Shown: positions 38,995 through 48,370, counted from the first letter of the stretch. The stretch: 64,000 nt of DNA from Synechococcus sp. CB0101 (GCF_000179235.2 NZ_CP039373.1:2638554-2702553); one strand, 5' to 3'. Notes: generated by a model not told the origin, from the sequence alone. A program made the numbers and translations.

Positions 38995-39675
38995 TCAGAG
39001 GGGACCGGAGATGCCCTGCTTCCGGATCATCAGGAAGTGGATGAGCATGAACACGGCCAGCAGCCAGGGCATCACGAAGGTGTGCAGGCTGTAGAAGCGT
39101 GTGAGGGTGGCCTGGCCAACGCTCTCGCCACCGCGGAGCAGTTCAACCATGAAGTCGCCCACCACGGGCACAGCAGCCGGAACGCCGGACACAATCTTCA
39201 CAGCCCAGTAACCAACCTGGTCCCAGGGAAGGGAGTAGCCGGTCACACCGAAGGACACGGTGATCACAGCCATGGTGACGCCAGTGATCCACGTGAGCTC
39301 ACGGGGGCGTTTGAAGCCACCGGTGAGATACACGCGGAACACGTGCAGGATCAGCATCAGCACCATCATCGAAGCGCTCCAGCGGTGCACGGAGCGGATC
39401 AGCCAGCCGAAGCTGACATCGGTCATCAAGTACTGCACGGAGGCATACGCCTCAGCCACGGTCGGCTTGTAATAGAAGGTCATCGCGAAGCCGGTCGCGA
39501 ACTGAACCAGGAAGCAGACCAGGGTGATGCCGCCCAGGCAATAGAAGATGTTGACGTGGGGCGGCACGTACTTCGACGCGACGTCGTCAACGATCTCCTG
39601 GATGTCCAGGCGCTCGTTGAACCAGTCGTAGACGGGCGATGACTTTCCGCCGGAGGCGGGCGAGGAATTCGCCAT
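38995..39675 (-). CDS. petB: Cytochrome b6
   Basis: 226 residues with four transmembrane helices. Heme-ligand His pairs are in [20 protein letters not shown] and [20 protein letters not shown]; the Cys that binds heme ci is in NIFYCLGGI. The N-terminus [19 protein letters not shown] is about 8 residues longer than the [11 protein letters not shown] form I recall for marine relatives. It is first in the petBD unit and divergent from ctpA with a 77-base shared upstream region. Confidence 0.98.
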   Translation of the reverse strand: MANSSPASGGKSSPVYDWFNERLDIQEIVDDVASKYVPPHVNIFYCLGGITLVCFLVQFATGFAMTFYYKPTVAEAYASVQYLMTDVSFGWLIRSVHRWSASMMVLMLILHVFRVYLTGGFKRPRELTWITGVTMAVITVSFGVTGYSLPWDQVGYWAVKIVSGVPAAVPVVGDFMVELLRGGESVGQATLTRFYSLHTFVMPWLLAVFMLIHFLMIRKQGISGPL

Positions 39676-39752
39676 GCAGCGAGAGGGTTTGGTTGGCAGA
39701 GTCTACCGATCACCTCCGGGGACCCGTGAGCGCTGCACAGCCTGTGACACCG

Positions 39753-40976
39753 ATGGCTCAGCGCATCCGACGCCTGGCGCTGGCCCTGCTCTGCGGCCTG
39801 TTCCTGCTGGGCGGGAACCCTTCCCCCGCAAGCGCTCTCAACGACGGCCAACAGCTGGTGGTGGAGAGCTGGCGCCTCGTGAACCAGAGCTACGTGGATC
39901 CCGATCGCTTCGACACGATCCATTGGAAACGCCTGCGTCAGAAGGCGCTGGAGCGTCCCATCCAAAGCAGCGCTGACGCCTACGACGCCATTGATTGGAT
40001 GCTCGCCCCCATCGGCGACCCCTACACCCGGCTGCTCAGGCCGAGTGATTTCACAGCGCTCAAGGCCAGCACCCAGGGCAGCGTGAGCGGCGTGGGCCTG
40101 CAACTGGGCATCCGCCAAGACGACACCGCTGTGGTGGTGATCGCACCACTGGAGGGATCTCCCGCCGCCGAAGCCGGGATCGTGAGCGGCACCGAACTGG
40201 TGCGGGTGGATGGCACCCCCACAGCAGATCTGGGACTGGAAAGCACCGCAGCCCGGCTGCGTGGGGTTGAGGGAACAGCGGTTCTGCTGGAGATCAAGCC
40301 ACCGGAAGGGCGCTCGCGGGAGGTGGAGCTGCAGCGCCGGAAGGTGGATCTGCTGCCGGTGCGCCAGCGCCTGATCGAACAGGACGGCCACCGGCTCGGC
40401 TATCTGCGCATCACCCAGTTCGCCGAACCGGTGCCGCAGCAGGTCGCCGCAGCGCTGAACGAGCTGCAGGAGCAGGGCATCGAAGGCCTGGTGCTGGATC
40501 TACGCAACAACTCCGGCGGGCTGGTGAGCGCCGGGCTTGCCGTGGCGGATCAACTGCTTGATGGCGCTCCCATTGTGGAGACCCGCAACCGCGAAGGATT
40601 CAGCGATCCACAGCAAGCCAACCGCGGCCTGCTGTACAGCGGCGCAATGCTCACCCTGGTGAACGGGGGCACCGCCAGCGCCAGCGAAATCCTGGCCGGA
40701 GCCCTGCAGGACGATGAACGCTCACCGCTGCTCGGCAACCGCACCTTTGGCAAAGGCTTGATCCAGACCTTGATCGGCCTGGGTGGCGACGGCAGCGGCC
40801 TGGCGGTCACCGTGGCCCGCTACGTGACCCCCAGCGGCCGAGACATCCAGAACCTGGGCATCGAGCCCGATCAGCGGTTACCCGAGCCTGAGCCGCTCGA
40901 CCCAGGCGGTCCGGGCGACCCCTGGCTCAGCCAGGCGCTCGATCAACTGCGCGTTCAGCTGGAGCCAACACTCTGA
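39753..40976 (+). CDS. ctpA: Carboxyl-terminal processing protease (CtpA-type, S41)
   Basis: 407 residues from ATG 39753, with a signal peptide (IRRLALALLCGLFLLGG...ASA). A PDZ domain (GSVSGVGLQLGI to VRVDGTPTADLG) is followed by the S41 protease core: catalytic Ser in GGTASASEILAGAL and Lys in NRTFGKGLIQT. CtpA removes the C-terminal extension of the D1 precursor in the thylakoid lumen, which is needed to assemble the Mn cluster. Cyanobacteria also have CtpB/CtpC paralogs; the choice of CtpA is by context and overall similarity. GTG 39726 is an alternative start. Confidence 0.88.
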   Translation: MAQRIRRLALALLCGLFLLGGNPSPASALNDGQQLVVESWRLVNQSYVDPDRFDTIHWKRLRQKALERPIQSSADAYDAIDWMLAPIGDPYTRLLRPSDFTALKASTQGSVSGVGLQLGIRQDDTAVVVIAPLEGSPAAEAGIVSGTELVRVDGTPTADLGLESTAARLRGVEGTAVLLEIKPPEGRSREVELQRRKVDLLPVRQRLIEQDGHRLGYLRITQFAEPVPQQVAAALNELQEQGIEGLVLDLRNNSGGLVSAGLAVADQLLDGAPIVETRNREGFSDPQQANRGLLYSGAMLTLVNGGTASASEILAGALQDDERSPLLGNRTFGKGLIQTLIGLGGDGSGLAVTVARYVTPSGRDIQNLGIEPDQRLPEPEPLDPGGPGDPWLSQALDQLRVQLEPTL

Positions 40977-42238
40977 TGGGATCACGCACGTATCACGACC
41001 CCCTGCATGGGGCGATCCGTCTCGATCAGGAACAGCCGGCCGAAGCCCTGGCCATTGCTCTGATCGATACCGCGCCATTTCAGCGCCTGCGCCGGATCCG
41101 GCAGCTGGGGCCGGCGTATCTCACCTTTCATGGAGCCGAATCCAGCCGCTTCACCCATTCGCTTGGGGTGCTGGATCTGGCGCGGCGGGCCCTGCGGGAA
41201 CTGAGCCGGTTTCGGCCTGAACTCGAACAACACGCCGGGCTGCTCTTGGCTGCAGCCCTCCTGCATGACGTCGGCCACGGGCCCCTCAGCCACTCCGGCG
41301 AGGAGATGTACGGGCTGCATCACGAGACCTGGTCGGCACGGCTGATCCGCGAACACCCGAGCCTGCGGGAGCCGCTGGAGCGCTACGCCCCCGGCACCGC
41401 CGAAGCCGTGGCCGATCTGCTGGAGCACGGCCGCTCCCCCTGCCCGGCCATCAAGGCGCTCGTGAGCAGTCAGCTGGATTGCGACCGACTCGATTACCTG
41501 TTGCGCGACAGCTACAGCACGGGAACCCGTTACGGCCAGCTGGATCTTGAGCGGATCCTCTCCAGCCTCACCCTCGCGCCCGACGGCAGCCTGGCGCTGC
41601 ACCCCAAGGGATTGATGGCGGTGGAGCACTACCTCGTGGTGCGCAACCTCATGTATCGGAGCGTTTACAACCACCGGCTGAATGTGGTGTGCAACTGGCT
41701 GCTGAGCCGCTGCATCGCCGTGGCCCGCCAACTCGGCCCGCAGCGGGTGTGGGCGGATTCGGTGATGCAGCGCTGGCTCTGGCATGCCAACAGCCTCAAC
41801 CTCGACGACTTTCTGGGCAATGACGACCACCGCACCGGTTACCACCTGCAGCGCTGGAAAGAGGACGGACCCAATGAGCTTCAGCAGCTCTGCCAACGGG
41901 TGCTGGATCGGCGGCTGCTCAAAGCCAGTGATGTGAGCCGACTGAGCCGCGAGCGGCGGCTGGAGCTGCTGGCGCTGGCGCAGCGGCTCAGTGAGCAAGC
42001 CGGGCTGCAGGGTGATCTGTGCTGCGGCCTGCAAAGCCAAAAGAACCGGGGCTATCACCCCTATCGAGGGGGGCTCCGACTCTGGGATGGCCAGCAGCTC
42101 AGCGCCCTGGAGCAGCGCTCAGGCCTGGTGAGCAGTCTCAGCACCCCAACCGAAAGCGCCTGGCTGATTCACCCCGCCGAAGTGGCCGCACCCCTGCGAC
42201 AACAGCTGGCCCTGGAAGCGGGCGATGAAGCTTCTTAA
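40976..42238 (+). CDS. HD-domain phosphohydrolase (SAMHD1/dGTPase-like)
   Basis: 420 residues. It begins with the SAMHD1-type motif YHDPLHGAIRLD and FQRLRRIRQLGPAYLTFHGA. The HD metal site is spread over RFTHSLGVLDLA and LLHDVGHGPLSHSGE, and later SSQLDCDRLDYLLRDS. Members hydrolyse dNTPs or related nucleotides; the substrate here is not known. Its ATG overlaps the ctpA TGA by one base, and its 3' end overlaps minC by 14 bases, so the three are cotranscribed. Confidence 0.88.
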   Translation: MGSRTYHDPLHGAIRLDQEQPAEALAIALIDTAPFQRLRRIRQLGPAYLTFHGAESSRFTHSLGVLDLARRALRELSRFRPELEQHAGLLLAAALLHDVGHGPLSHSGEEMYGLHHETWSARLIREHPSLREPLERYAPGTAEAVADLLEHGRSPCPAIKALVSSQLDCDRLDYLLRDSYSTGTRYGQLDLERILSSLTLAPDGSLALHPKGLMAVEHYLVVRNLMYRSVYNHRLNVVCNWLLSRCIAVARQLGPQRVWADSVMQRWLWHANSLNLDDFLGNDDHRTGYHLQRWKEDGPNELQQLCQRVLDRRLLKASDVSRLSRERRLELLALAQRLSEQAGLQGDLCCGLQSQKNRGYHPYRGGLRLWDGQQLSALEQRSGLVSSLSTPTESAWLIHPAEVAAPLRQQLALEAGDEAS

Positions 42239-42914
42239 GTTGCACGCCATGCAAGCCGGCCACCACCACCTGGAGCTGATGCCCCAGGCCCGCAGCACCG
42301 CCTCTCCTCTGGAGGAGGTTGCCGCCTGGCTGAACCGCCAGAGCGCCCCCGGCAGCCTTGGGCTCCATTGCAACGACCGGGTGCTCACGCTTCCGGATGT
42401 GCGGAGCATTCAGGAACGGCTCAGCACAGCTGACATCACGCTGGTGCGCGTCGAGGCGACTACGGCCCTTGGGCTGGTGGCCGCAGCTTCCCTGGGGCTG
42501 GAGACAGCACTAACAACTTCCAGACCAACTGCGGAGGCATCCCCCAGCGAACCCCCAGCGCTGACGATCCATCGCGGCACCCTGCGATCCGGCGACCATC
42601 TCGAGGTGGAGGGATCCCTGCTGGTGCTGGGGGATGTCAATCCCGGTGCGCGGGTCAGTGCCGGTGGGGATGTGCGCGTCTGGGGTCGCCTGCGCGGGGT
42701 CGCCCATGCGGGCGCAGGTGGCAATGGCGCTGCCCGCATCGTGGCGCTGCAGTTGCGGCCGCTGCAGCTGCGGATCGCGGCTGCTGTGGCTCGCGGCCCC
42801 GAGGATCAACCGCCTCCAGGCTTCTGTGAACAGGCCGTGCTCCGCGGTGGGGCGATCGCGATCGAACCGGCAGAACCGCAGTGGCCAACGCAGCTGGCCG
42901 ATCTCAGCGGTTAA
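42225..42914 (+). CDS. minC: Septum site-determining protein MinC
   Basis: 229 residues. The C-terminal beta-helix domain is clear: LTIHRGTLRSGDHLEVEGSL, LVLGDVNPGARVSAGGDVRVWGRLRGVAHAG (positions about 42625-42717). The N-terminal FtsZ-inhibiting domain is more diverged. With MinD it blocks Z-ring formation away from midcell. Its usual partner minD lies 2.25 kb downstream, separated by three minus-strand genes. It ends 11 bases inside the convergent chromate-transporter gene. Confidence 0.93.
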   Translation: MKLLKLHAMQAGHHHLELMPQARSTASPLEEVAAWLNRQSAPGSLGLHCNDRVLTLPDVRSIQERLSTADITLVRVEATTALGLVAAASLGLETALTTSRPTAEASPSEPPALTIHRGTLRSGDHLEVEGSLLVLGDVNPGARVSAGGDVRVWGRLRGVAHAGAGGNGAARIVALQLRPLQLRIAAAVARGPEDQPPPGFCEQAVLRGGAIAIEPAEPQWPTQLADLSG

Positions 42915-43506
42915 CCAGCCCCAACGCGCCCATCAGACCGGCAATGGACATGAACCAGAGCGGTGAAATCTTGGTGCGCAGCATCAGCACACACACCACC
43001 AGCGACACCGCATAGGCCGGGGTGTCGTGGTCGGAAATGCGCAGGATCTTCAAGCCCACCGCAAACAGGATGCCCAGGGTGATGGGCCCCAGCCCACGCT
43101 CAAACGCCACCCGCCAGGGACTGTGGCGCAAGCGATTCCAGCTGAGAGCCGCGACCACCATCAGCAGGGTGGAGGGCAGAAGGATGGAGATCTCCGCCAT
43201 CACACCGCTCAGCACCCCCCAAAGGGGGCCCTCCTTCACGGCCGCTCCCATGCCCAGCAGCCCCACGATCATCGAGCTGGGGCCCGGCGCTGCCTCAGCG
43301 ATGGCATAGATCTCAGCGAACTGGCGAGAGCTGAGCCAGCAGTACTGATCCACCGCCATGTGGTGGTACTCATTCAGGAGGGTGTTACCTCCCCCCAACG
43401 AGAACAGAGACAGGCGAAGGAAGTCGCCGATCACGGCCAACAACTCACGCCAATCCCCGAGTTGCACGGCCTGGCACGCCGCACTCGCAGCAACACTCGC
43501 ACTCAT
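42904..43506 (-). CDS. Chromate transporter (CHR family), C-terminal-half-type subunit
   Basis: 200 residues, about six hydrophobic segments. Single-domain CHR protein: FLRLSLFSLGGGNTLLNEYHHMAVD, then EAAPGPSSMIVGLLG (the P-G-P motif). It starts in a 4-base overlap with the other half (43503-44057), the arrangement of paired short CHR proteins that together form one chromate/anion exporter. Orientation is opposite to the surrounding min genes. Confidence 0.88.
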   Translation of the reverse strand: MSASVAASAACQAVQLGDWRELLAVIGDFLRLSLFSLGGGNTLLNEYHHMAVDQYCWLSSRQFAEIYAIAEAAPGPSSMIVGLLGMGAAVKEGPLWGVLSGVMAEISILLPSTLLMVVAALSWNRLRHSPWRVAFERGLGPITLGILFAVGLKILRISDHDTPAYAVSLVVCVLMLRTKISPLWFMSIAGLMGALGLVNR

Positions 43507-44057
43507 GGCTTCTCCTGGCGGGGCCAGTACCAGGCCATGGCTAAGGGCCCTGCCACCAACACCAGGGGCACCAGCCGCACATGGAAGACGGTCATGGCGA
43601 TAAAGCTGGCCCCGGCCAACACCATCGCCACAGGATCGCGGGCGTAAGCCCCGGCGATCTTGAAACCCATCGAGAGGGCCATTCCGGCCGAGGCCGTGAT
43701 CACACCGGCCAGCACCCGGTCCACCGCCAATGTGGCGTGGAGGTAGTAATAACCAAGGCCAAGCAGCATCAACAGGCTGAACGGCAACAGCAGGATGCCG
43801 AGCAGGGCTGCGATTGCACCCGTGAGTCCGCGGAAGCGGCTACCGATGTACACCGCCATGTTGATCTGATTAGGCCCAGGGAAGAGGCGCGCCACCGTGA
43901 GGCCGGTGATGAACTCTTCCTTGCCCATCCACTGGCGCTCCTCCACCACAATCCGCTCACTCCAGGCGGAGAGCCCCCCACCAAAAGAGGAGAGCGCCAC
44001 CTGCTGCATTCCCAAGAACAACTGCAGATGGGTGGGTGCTGGCGCGTCCTCAGCCAT
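43503..44057 (-). CDS. Chromate transporter (CHR family), N-terminal-half-type subunit
   Basis: 184 residues. CHR domain motifs are LFLGMQQVALSSFGGGLSAW, EFITGLTVARLFPGPNQINMA (with the P-G-P) and several membrane segments. It follows the phospholipase-D-like gene with a one-base stop/start overlap and overlaps the second CHR gene by 4 bases, so the three form one operon. Known CHR proteins export chromate, but other members may move sulfate-like anions. Confidence 0.88.
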   Translation of the reverse strand: MAEDAPAPTHLQLFLGMQQVALSSFGGGLSAWSERIVVEERQWMGKEEFITGLTVARLFPGPNQINMAVYIGSRFRGLTGAIAALLGILLLPFSLLMLLGLGYYYLHATLAVDRVLAGVITASAGMALSMGFKIAGAYARDPVAMVLAGASFIAMTVFHVRLVPLVLVAGPLAMAWYWPRQEKP

Positions 44058-45055
44058 CAGTTGTGAACGAAATGGGGGTCGGGCGCCAGCTCACCGTGTT
44101 CGTGATAAGTGGGATCAAGCGGATCAGGAGCGCTGTATTTCTTCGCGGCATCCCAGTCGGCTTCAAAGGTGGCGGCCAAGCGCTGAATCACCGCGGGGCA
44201 ATCGATTTCGATGCCGAGCTCACGGCGCACATCAAAGGCGCTGCGATCAATGTTCATCGAGCCGGTCATCGCCGCCTTGCCATCCACCAGGATCAACTTG
44301 GCGTGCAGTTTGAGTTGTTTCTGGCGGCGGATCTTCACGCCGAACAGCTCCATCACCCGCAGGGAGCTGAAGGTGTCGTACACATCCCAATCGCTGAGGC
44401 CGTGCTTGCCGCCGCAGAGCACCCGCACCTTCACGCCACGTTCCCGCGCCGCCACGATCCGCTCGAGGATCACGGCATCCACGAATTTCGGATGCTGAAT
44501 CCAGAGGGTCTTGCGGGCGGCATCGATTACCCGGGCCATCTGACCACGGCTGTGGGCGTTGCTCCACACCAGCCCCACATCCAGGCGCGGCTCGAAAAAG
44601 CTGCGATGCCAATCCGCCTCAAAGCCCGCACGCACCTGTTCGATCACCACGGGGTCATGGCTGATCACGCCGTAGTCGCGGGTTTCGGTGAAGTATTTCT
44701 CCGAGAGGTTGAACGTGGCGATCAAGGCGGCATGGCCGTCGATCACGATTGATTTTTCGTGGGTGACCGGGAAGCACTCACTCGTCCACACCACCTCGAT
44801 GCCATGGCTCTGCAGCAGAGCAAAGGCTTCATCGTTCCAGCGGTCGCCACCGGAGGTATGGGGGTTGAGCATCACCCGTACCCGCACGCCGCGCTCGCGG
44901 GCCCGGAAGAGGGCCTGCTCGATCTGCTCGCTCTGCAGCTTGAACTGCTTCAGCAGCAGTTCCTCGCGGGCCTGATCAATCAGCTCCACCACCGCGGCGC
45001 CCCCGTCATCGGGCATCACAAGCAACCGCTGCTGACCGCTGGAGGCGGCGACCAT
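44057..45055 (-). CDS. Phospholipase D-like protein (cardiolipin synthase superfamily)
   Basis: 332 residues from ATG 45055 with two HKD motifs: THEKSIVIDGHAALIATFN and LHAKLILVDGKAAMTGSMN, each followed by the usual Asp/Glu-rich segment (TETRDYGV, VRRELGIEI). Enzymes of this group transfer phosphatidyl groups (cardiolipin synthase) or act as nucleases. There is no clear membrane anchor if the internal ATG is used; a longer frame from 45124 adds a hydrophobic stretch. It is the first gene of the CHR operon inserted between minC and minD. Confidence 0.87.
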   Translation of the reverse strand: MVAASSGQQRLLVMPDDGGAAVVELIDQAREELLLKQFKLQSEQIEQALFRARERGVRVRVMLNPHTSGGDRWNDEAFALLQSHGIEVVWTSECFPVTHEKSIVIDGHAALIATFNLSEKYFTETRDYGVISHDPVVIEQVRAGFEADWHRSFFEPRLDVGLVWSNAHSRGQMARVIDAARKTLWIQHPKFVDAVILERIVAARERGVKVRVLCGGKHGLSDWDVYDTFSSLRVMELFGVKIRRQKQLKLHAKLILVDGKAAMTGSMNIDRSAFDVRRELGIEIDCPAVIQRLAATFEADWDAAKKYSAPDPLDPTYHEHGELAPDPHFVHN

Positions 45056-45166
45056 GACTCTGATCAGGAAGTAGGCCAGTTCTAAAGGGCCTCCTAAGCC
45101 TTTGCCCAGTACGAGCGACACCAAGCCAAGTCATCAAATGGCCTTAACCTGCCTCGATTCCAGACC

Positions 45167-45991
45167 GTGCCCGTGACCACCTCGGGGAGCCGCTCCATCC
45201 TGATTTGCTCAGGCAAAGGGGGCGTGGGAAAAACCACGCTCACTGCAAACCTGGGCATCGCCCTGGCCCGCCAAGGCATGCGCACCGCTGTGCTCGATGC
45301 CGACTTCGGCCTGCGCAACCTCGACTTGCTGCTGGGGCTCGAGAACCGGATCGTGTACACCGCCCAGGAAGTGCTGGCCGGCAACTGCCGTCTGGATCAG
45401 GCCTTGGTGAAGCACAAGCTCGAGCCCAACCTCGCGCTGCTTCCGGCGGGCAATCCCCGCATGCTCGAGTGGCTCAAGCCCGAAGACATGCAAACGATTG
45501 TGGGCATGCTGCGCGAGAGCTTCGACATCGTGCTGATCGACTGCCCTGCTGGCATTGAAGACGGCTTCAAAAACGCCGCGGGCGCCGCGGAAGAAGCGAT
45601 CGTGATCACCACCCCGGAAGTGTCCGCCGTGCGGGACGCCGACCGCGTGATCGGCCTGCTCAACACCCGCGGCATCAAGCCGATCCAGCTTGTGCTCAAC
45701 CGGGTGCGGCCAAAGATGATGGCCAACCAGGAAATGCTGGCCGTTGACGACGTGACCGACATCCTGGCCCTGCCGCTGCTTGGTCTGGTGCTGGAAGACG
45801 AGCAGGTGATCGTGAGCACCAACCGCGGCGAGCCCCTCACCCTCAACGGCAGCAGCTCCCCCGCCGCGCAGGCCTACAACAACATTGCCCGGCGCGTCTG
45901 CGGGGAAGACGTGCCCCTCATCGACCCAGCCAAGGTGCGGCGCGGCCTACGGGCCAAGCTCGGCCGCCTGATGCAAACCAAGATCTTCTGA
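45167..45991 (+). CDS. minD: Septum site-determining ATPase MinD
   Basis: 274 residues, GTG start. Deviant Walker [38 protein letters not shown] and [15 protein letters not shown] are MinD hallmarks. The C-terminal amphipathic membrane-targeting helix is [19 protein letters not shown]. It binds the membrane with ATP, recruits MinC and is released by MinE, encoded 4 bases downstream. Its promoter should lie in the 111-base gap shared with the phospholipase-D-like gene. Confidence 0.96.
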   Translation: MPVTTSGSRSILICSGKGGVGKTTLTANLGIALARQGMRTAVLDADFGLRNLDLLLGLENRIVYTAQEVLAGNCRLDQALVKHKLEPNLALLPAGNPRMLEWLKPEDMQTIVGMLRESFDIVLIDCPAGIEDGFKNAAGAAEEAIVITTPEVSAVRDADRVIGLLNTRGIKPIQLVLNRVRPKMMANQEMLAVDDVTDILALPLLGLVLEDEQVIVSTNRGEPLTLNGSSSPAAQAYNNIARRVCGEDVPLIDPAKVRRGLRAKLGRLMQTKIF

Positions 45992-45995
45992 GCCG

Positions 45996-46325
45996 ATGAC
46001 CCTGCGCGATTTCATCAACAAGCTGCTCGGTCGCCAGCCCGCCAGCGCCACCACCGCCAAGCAGCGGCTTCAGCTGGTGCTTGCCCACGACCGCAGCGAC
46101 CTCAATCCCGAGCTGCTGGAGCAGATGCGCCGGGAAATCCTCGAAGTGGTGAGCCGCTACGTGGAGATCGACATCGAGGAAGGCGACGTGAGCCTGGAAA
46201 CCGAAGACCGCGTCACCGCCTTGGTGGCCAACCTCCCCATCCGGCGCACCAAGCCGCTGCCTGTCGAGGAGCCACACGACGAGAAGGCAGAAACCGATCC
46301 GGTTTGGACCGCCAGCCAGGCCTGA
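45996..46325 (+). CDS. minE: Cell division topological specificity factor MinE
   Basis: 109 residues. The N-terminal membrane and MinD-contact region ([11 protein letters not shown], then [20 protein letters not shown]) and the C-terminal dimer domain ([22 protein letters not shown]) match MinE. It stimulates the MinD ATPase. The last ~20 residues form a diverged acidic tail. Confidence 0.95.
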   Translation: MTLRDFINKLLGRQPASATTAKQRLQLVLAHDRSDLNPELLEQMRREILEVVSRYVEIDIEEGDVSLETEDRVTALVANLPIRRTKPLPVEEPHDEKAETDPVWTASQA

Positions 46326-46359
46326 GGGGAATGCTCAGGGCATTGCGCACGACGCCGCC

Positions 46360-46563
46360 ATGCCCTCCCCCTCATCGCCAACGGTTACCCCTGCGGAACA
46401 TCAGGTGCTGCATCACCTGCTGCAAGGCCTGAACAACCGTTCGATCGCATCAGCCCTGGTGCTGAGCCCACGCACGGTGGAGAACCACATCTCTCGGCTG
46501 CTGGCGAAAACCGGCTGCCAAAGCCGCACCCAGCTGCTGCTCTGGGCCCAGGTCGAACGATAA
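46360..46563 (+). CDS. Stand-alone LuxR/GerE-type HTH protein
   Basis: 67 residues, almost wholly one GerE domain: LTPAE-like start VTPAEHQVLHHLLQGLNNRS, recognition helix SPRTVENHISRLLAKTGC, and SRTQLLLWAQ. No receiver or ligand-binding domain is attached. It is probably a small DNA-binding regulator. It follows minE by 34 bases and precedes tRNA-Thr; targets are unknown. Confidence 0.85.
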   Translation: MPSPSSPTVTPAEHQVLHHLLQGLNNRSIASALVLSPRTVENHISRLLAKTGCQSRTQLLLWAQVER

Positions 46564-46590
46564 GCTCGCTGCCGGAGGGAAACCTCCGAT

Positions 46591-46662
46591 GCCGGCTTAG
46601 CTCAGTGGTAGAGCAGCGCTTTTGTAAAGCGAAGGCCATCGGTTCAAATCCGTTAGCCGGCT
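46591..46662 (+). tRNA. tRNA-Thr (TGT)
   Basis: 72 nt. Acceptor GCCGGCT/AGCCGGC, D-arm GCTCAGTGGTAGAGC, anticodon stem-loop CGCTTTTGTAAAGCG with anticodon TGT, T-arm GGTTCAAATCC. No CCA is encoded. The start of the next gene is 16 bases away. Confidence 0.95.
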
Positions 46663-46678
46663 TCTCACCCTTTCTCGG

Positions 46679-48370
46679 ATGCCGATCCGAAACGATCGCC
46701 TGGATCCTGCCCGGGGGGTGTGGTTAGCTGCCGGCCTGTTTGCGGCGATCTGCCTGAGCCTGCAGGTCTGGCGAATCTGGAGTCTCAACGCCACCTACGA
46801 CCAAGGCCTGTTCCTACAGGAGATCTGGAATGGTCACCTCGGGCGTCCCTTCGAGAGCACCTTGGCGTCGCAGCTCTCCACGCCGGTGTTGGTCGAAGGC
46901 AGCGCCCTCCCGAAGCTGGGCTACTTCCATCTGGGCCAACATTTCACCCCTCTGTTGATGCTGTGGCTGCCGTTGGTGCTGCTGCTGGGGGTCTGGAGCC
47001 TGCCGTTGATTCAGGTGGGTTTGCTCGCAGCAGGTGGCTTGGTGTTGCACCAACTAGCGCGGGCAGACCTACCGCCTCGCCTCGCCGCCTGGATCACCTG
47101 CAGCTATTTCGCCGCTGGCATCGTGATCGGGCCTGCACTGGAGAACTTTCACGATCTCTGCGCGATTCCGCTGCTGAGCTTTGGGCTGCTGCTCGGCATC
47201 CGGCGCAACCGGATCTGGCTGTATGCCCTTTGTGCCCTGCTGCTTCCGTTTGTACGCGAGGACGTGGGGCTACTGAGCTTCAGCTTTGGCCTCTGGATGC
47301 TGGTGCGCTGTAAGGGGAGTTGGCGCTGGGCGGGCCTGGGCCTCTGCCTCTACTCGGTCTTGATGGTGGTGATGATCACAAACCTCTGGATGCCGCTCTT
47401 CGGCAGCGAGGTGAAAGACCGCTTCATGGAGGAGCGCTTTGGCCAGTTCCTGGCGATGCAAAACGGTCGAGGAACCACCCTTGATGTGCTGAAGGCCATG
47501 GCCAGCCAGCCGCTGCTGCTGCTTCAAGAACTGGTGCAGCCGCTGGGGCCCACGCTCAAGTTTCTGATCACGTTGTGGCTGCCTCTGGCCTTTCTTCCCG
47601 CCGCAGGCGTGGATGGGTGGCTGTTGATGGCAGGCCCCCTGTTTGTGGCCCTCAGCTCCCAGGGGGGCAATGCCCTAGCGGTGACGCTGCGGTTTGTTCT
47701 GTATTTGGTTCCAGGGGTGTTCGCCGGTGGAATCCTCTGGTGGAAACGCCATCCAAACCTGTTTCACGAGCGCTGGCTCAAGCGGCTCTGGCGCACCGCC
47801 CTCGTGCTCTCGGTGCTATTCACCGTCACCGGCAATCCACACCGAAGCCTTTCAGCGCTGATTCCCGACAGCGTTCAGCCATGGGTTTACGTGTCGCCAT
47901 GGCGGCAGGTCCAGCGCGGCTTCGAAACGCGAGCGTTGTTGCACACCATTCCAGCGCAAGCCAGCGTGGCTGCGGAAACCCAGCTTGTGCCGCTGCTGGC
48001 GGAACGGCGCGTGCTGCTGCGCTTTCCCGAAAGCCATGCCTACACCGATGAACAGCAGCAAACCCGCCCGGCCGACTGGGTGGTGAGCCAGCCTGGGTTC
48101 AATGCCGACTACGCCCCAGCCTTCCGCCGCAATGGCGCCTGGGTACGCCGCAGTCAGGCCAAGATTCAAGAGCTGCTGGCCGATGGCAGCTACCGGGTTC
48201 ATCGGTGCGATCAACGGGGCATCGTGCTGCGCCACCAAAGCGTGACCGTCTCCCCCAGCGATGAGCCCAGCCCCCAGGGGGGGGAGGCCTGCGTGCGCGA
48301 GCAATTCGCACGTGCCCTTGCCCAGATGAAGCAGCGCGGCGATGCCTCCAAGCCAGAGGATCAGGGCTGA
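46679..48370 (+). CDS. DUF2079 integral membrane protein, paralog 1
   Basis: 563 residues with about ten or more transmembrane helices. DUF2079 features are LNATYDQGLFLQEIWNGHLG, LPKLGYFHLGQHFTPLLMLWLP, and GPALENFHDLCAIPLLSFGL followed by VREDVGL. The family resembles GT-C glycosyltransferase folds, but activity is not established. The C-terminal ~180 residues are likely periplasmic. It starts just after tRNA-Thr and overlaps its convergent paralog by 10 bases at the 3' ends. Confidence 0.88.
   Translation: MPIRNDRLDPARGVWLAAGLFAAICLSLQVWRIWSLNATYDQGLFLQEIWNGHLGRPFESTLASQLSTPVLVEGSALPKLGYFHLGQHFTPLLMLWLPLVLLLGVWSLPLIQVGLLAAGGLVLHQLARADLPPRLAAWITCSYFAAGIVIGPALENFHDLCAIPLLSFGLLLGIRRNRIWLYALCALLLPFVREDVGLLSFSFGLWMLVRCKGSWRWAGLGLCLYSVLMVVMITNLWMPLFGSEVKDRFMEERFGQFLAMQNGRGTTLDVLKAMASQPLLLLQELVQPLGPTLKFLITLWLPLAFLPAAGVDGWLLMAGPLFVALSSQGGNALAVTLRFVLYLVPGVFAGGILWWKRHPNLFHERWLKRLWRTALVLSVLFTVTGNPHRSLSALIPDSVQPWVYVSPWRQVQRGFETRALLHTIPAQASVAAETQLVPLLAERRVLLRFPESHAYTDEQQQTRPADWVVSQPGFNADYAPAFRRNGAWVRRSQAKIQELLADGSYRVHRCDQRGIVLRHQSVTVSPSDEPSPQGGEACVREQFARALAQMKQRGDASKPEDQG

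Noticed and set aside
40982-42058. 358-codon minus-strand frame antisense to the HD hydrolase gene
   Set aside because: The plus strand has clear HD motifs and operon overlaps; the antisense product is Gln/His/Gly-rich shadow sequence.
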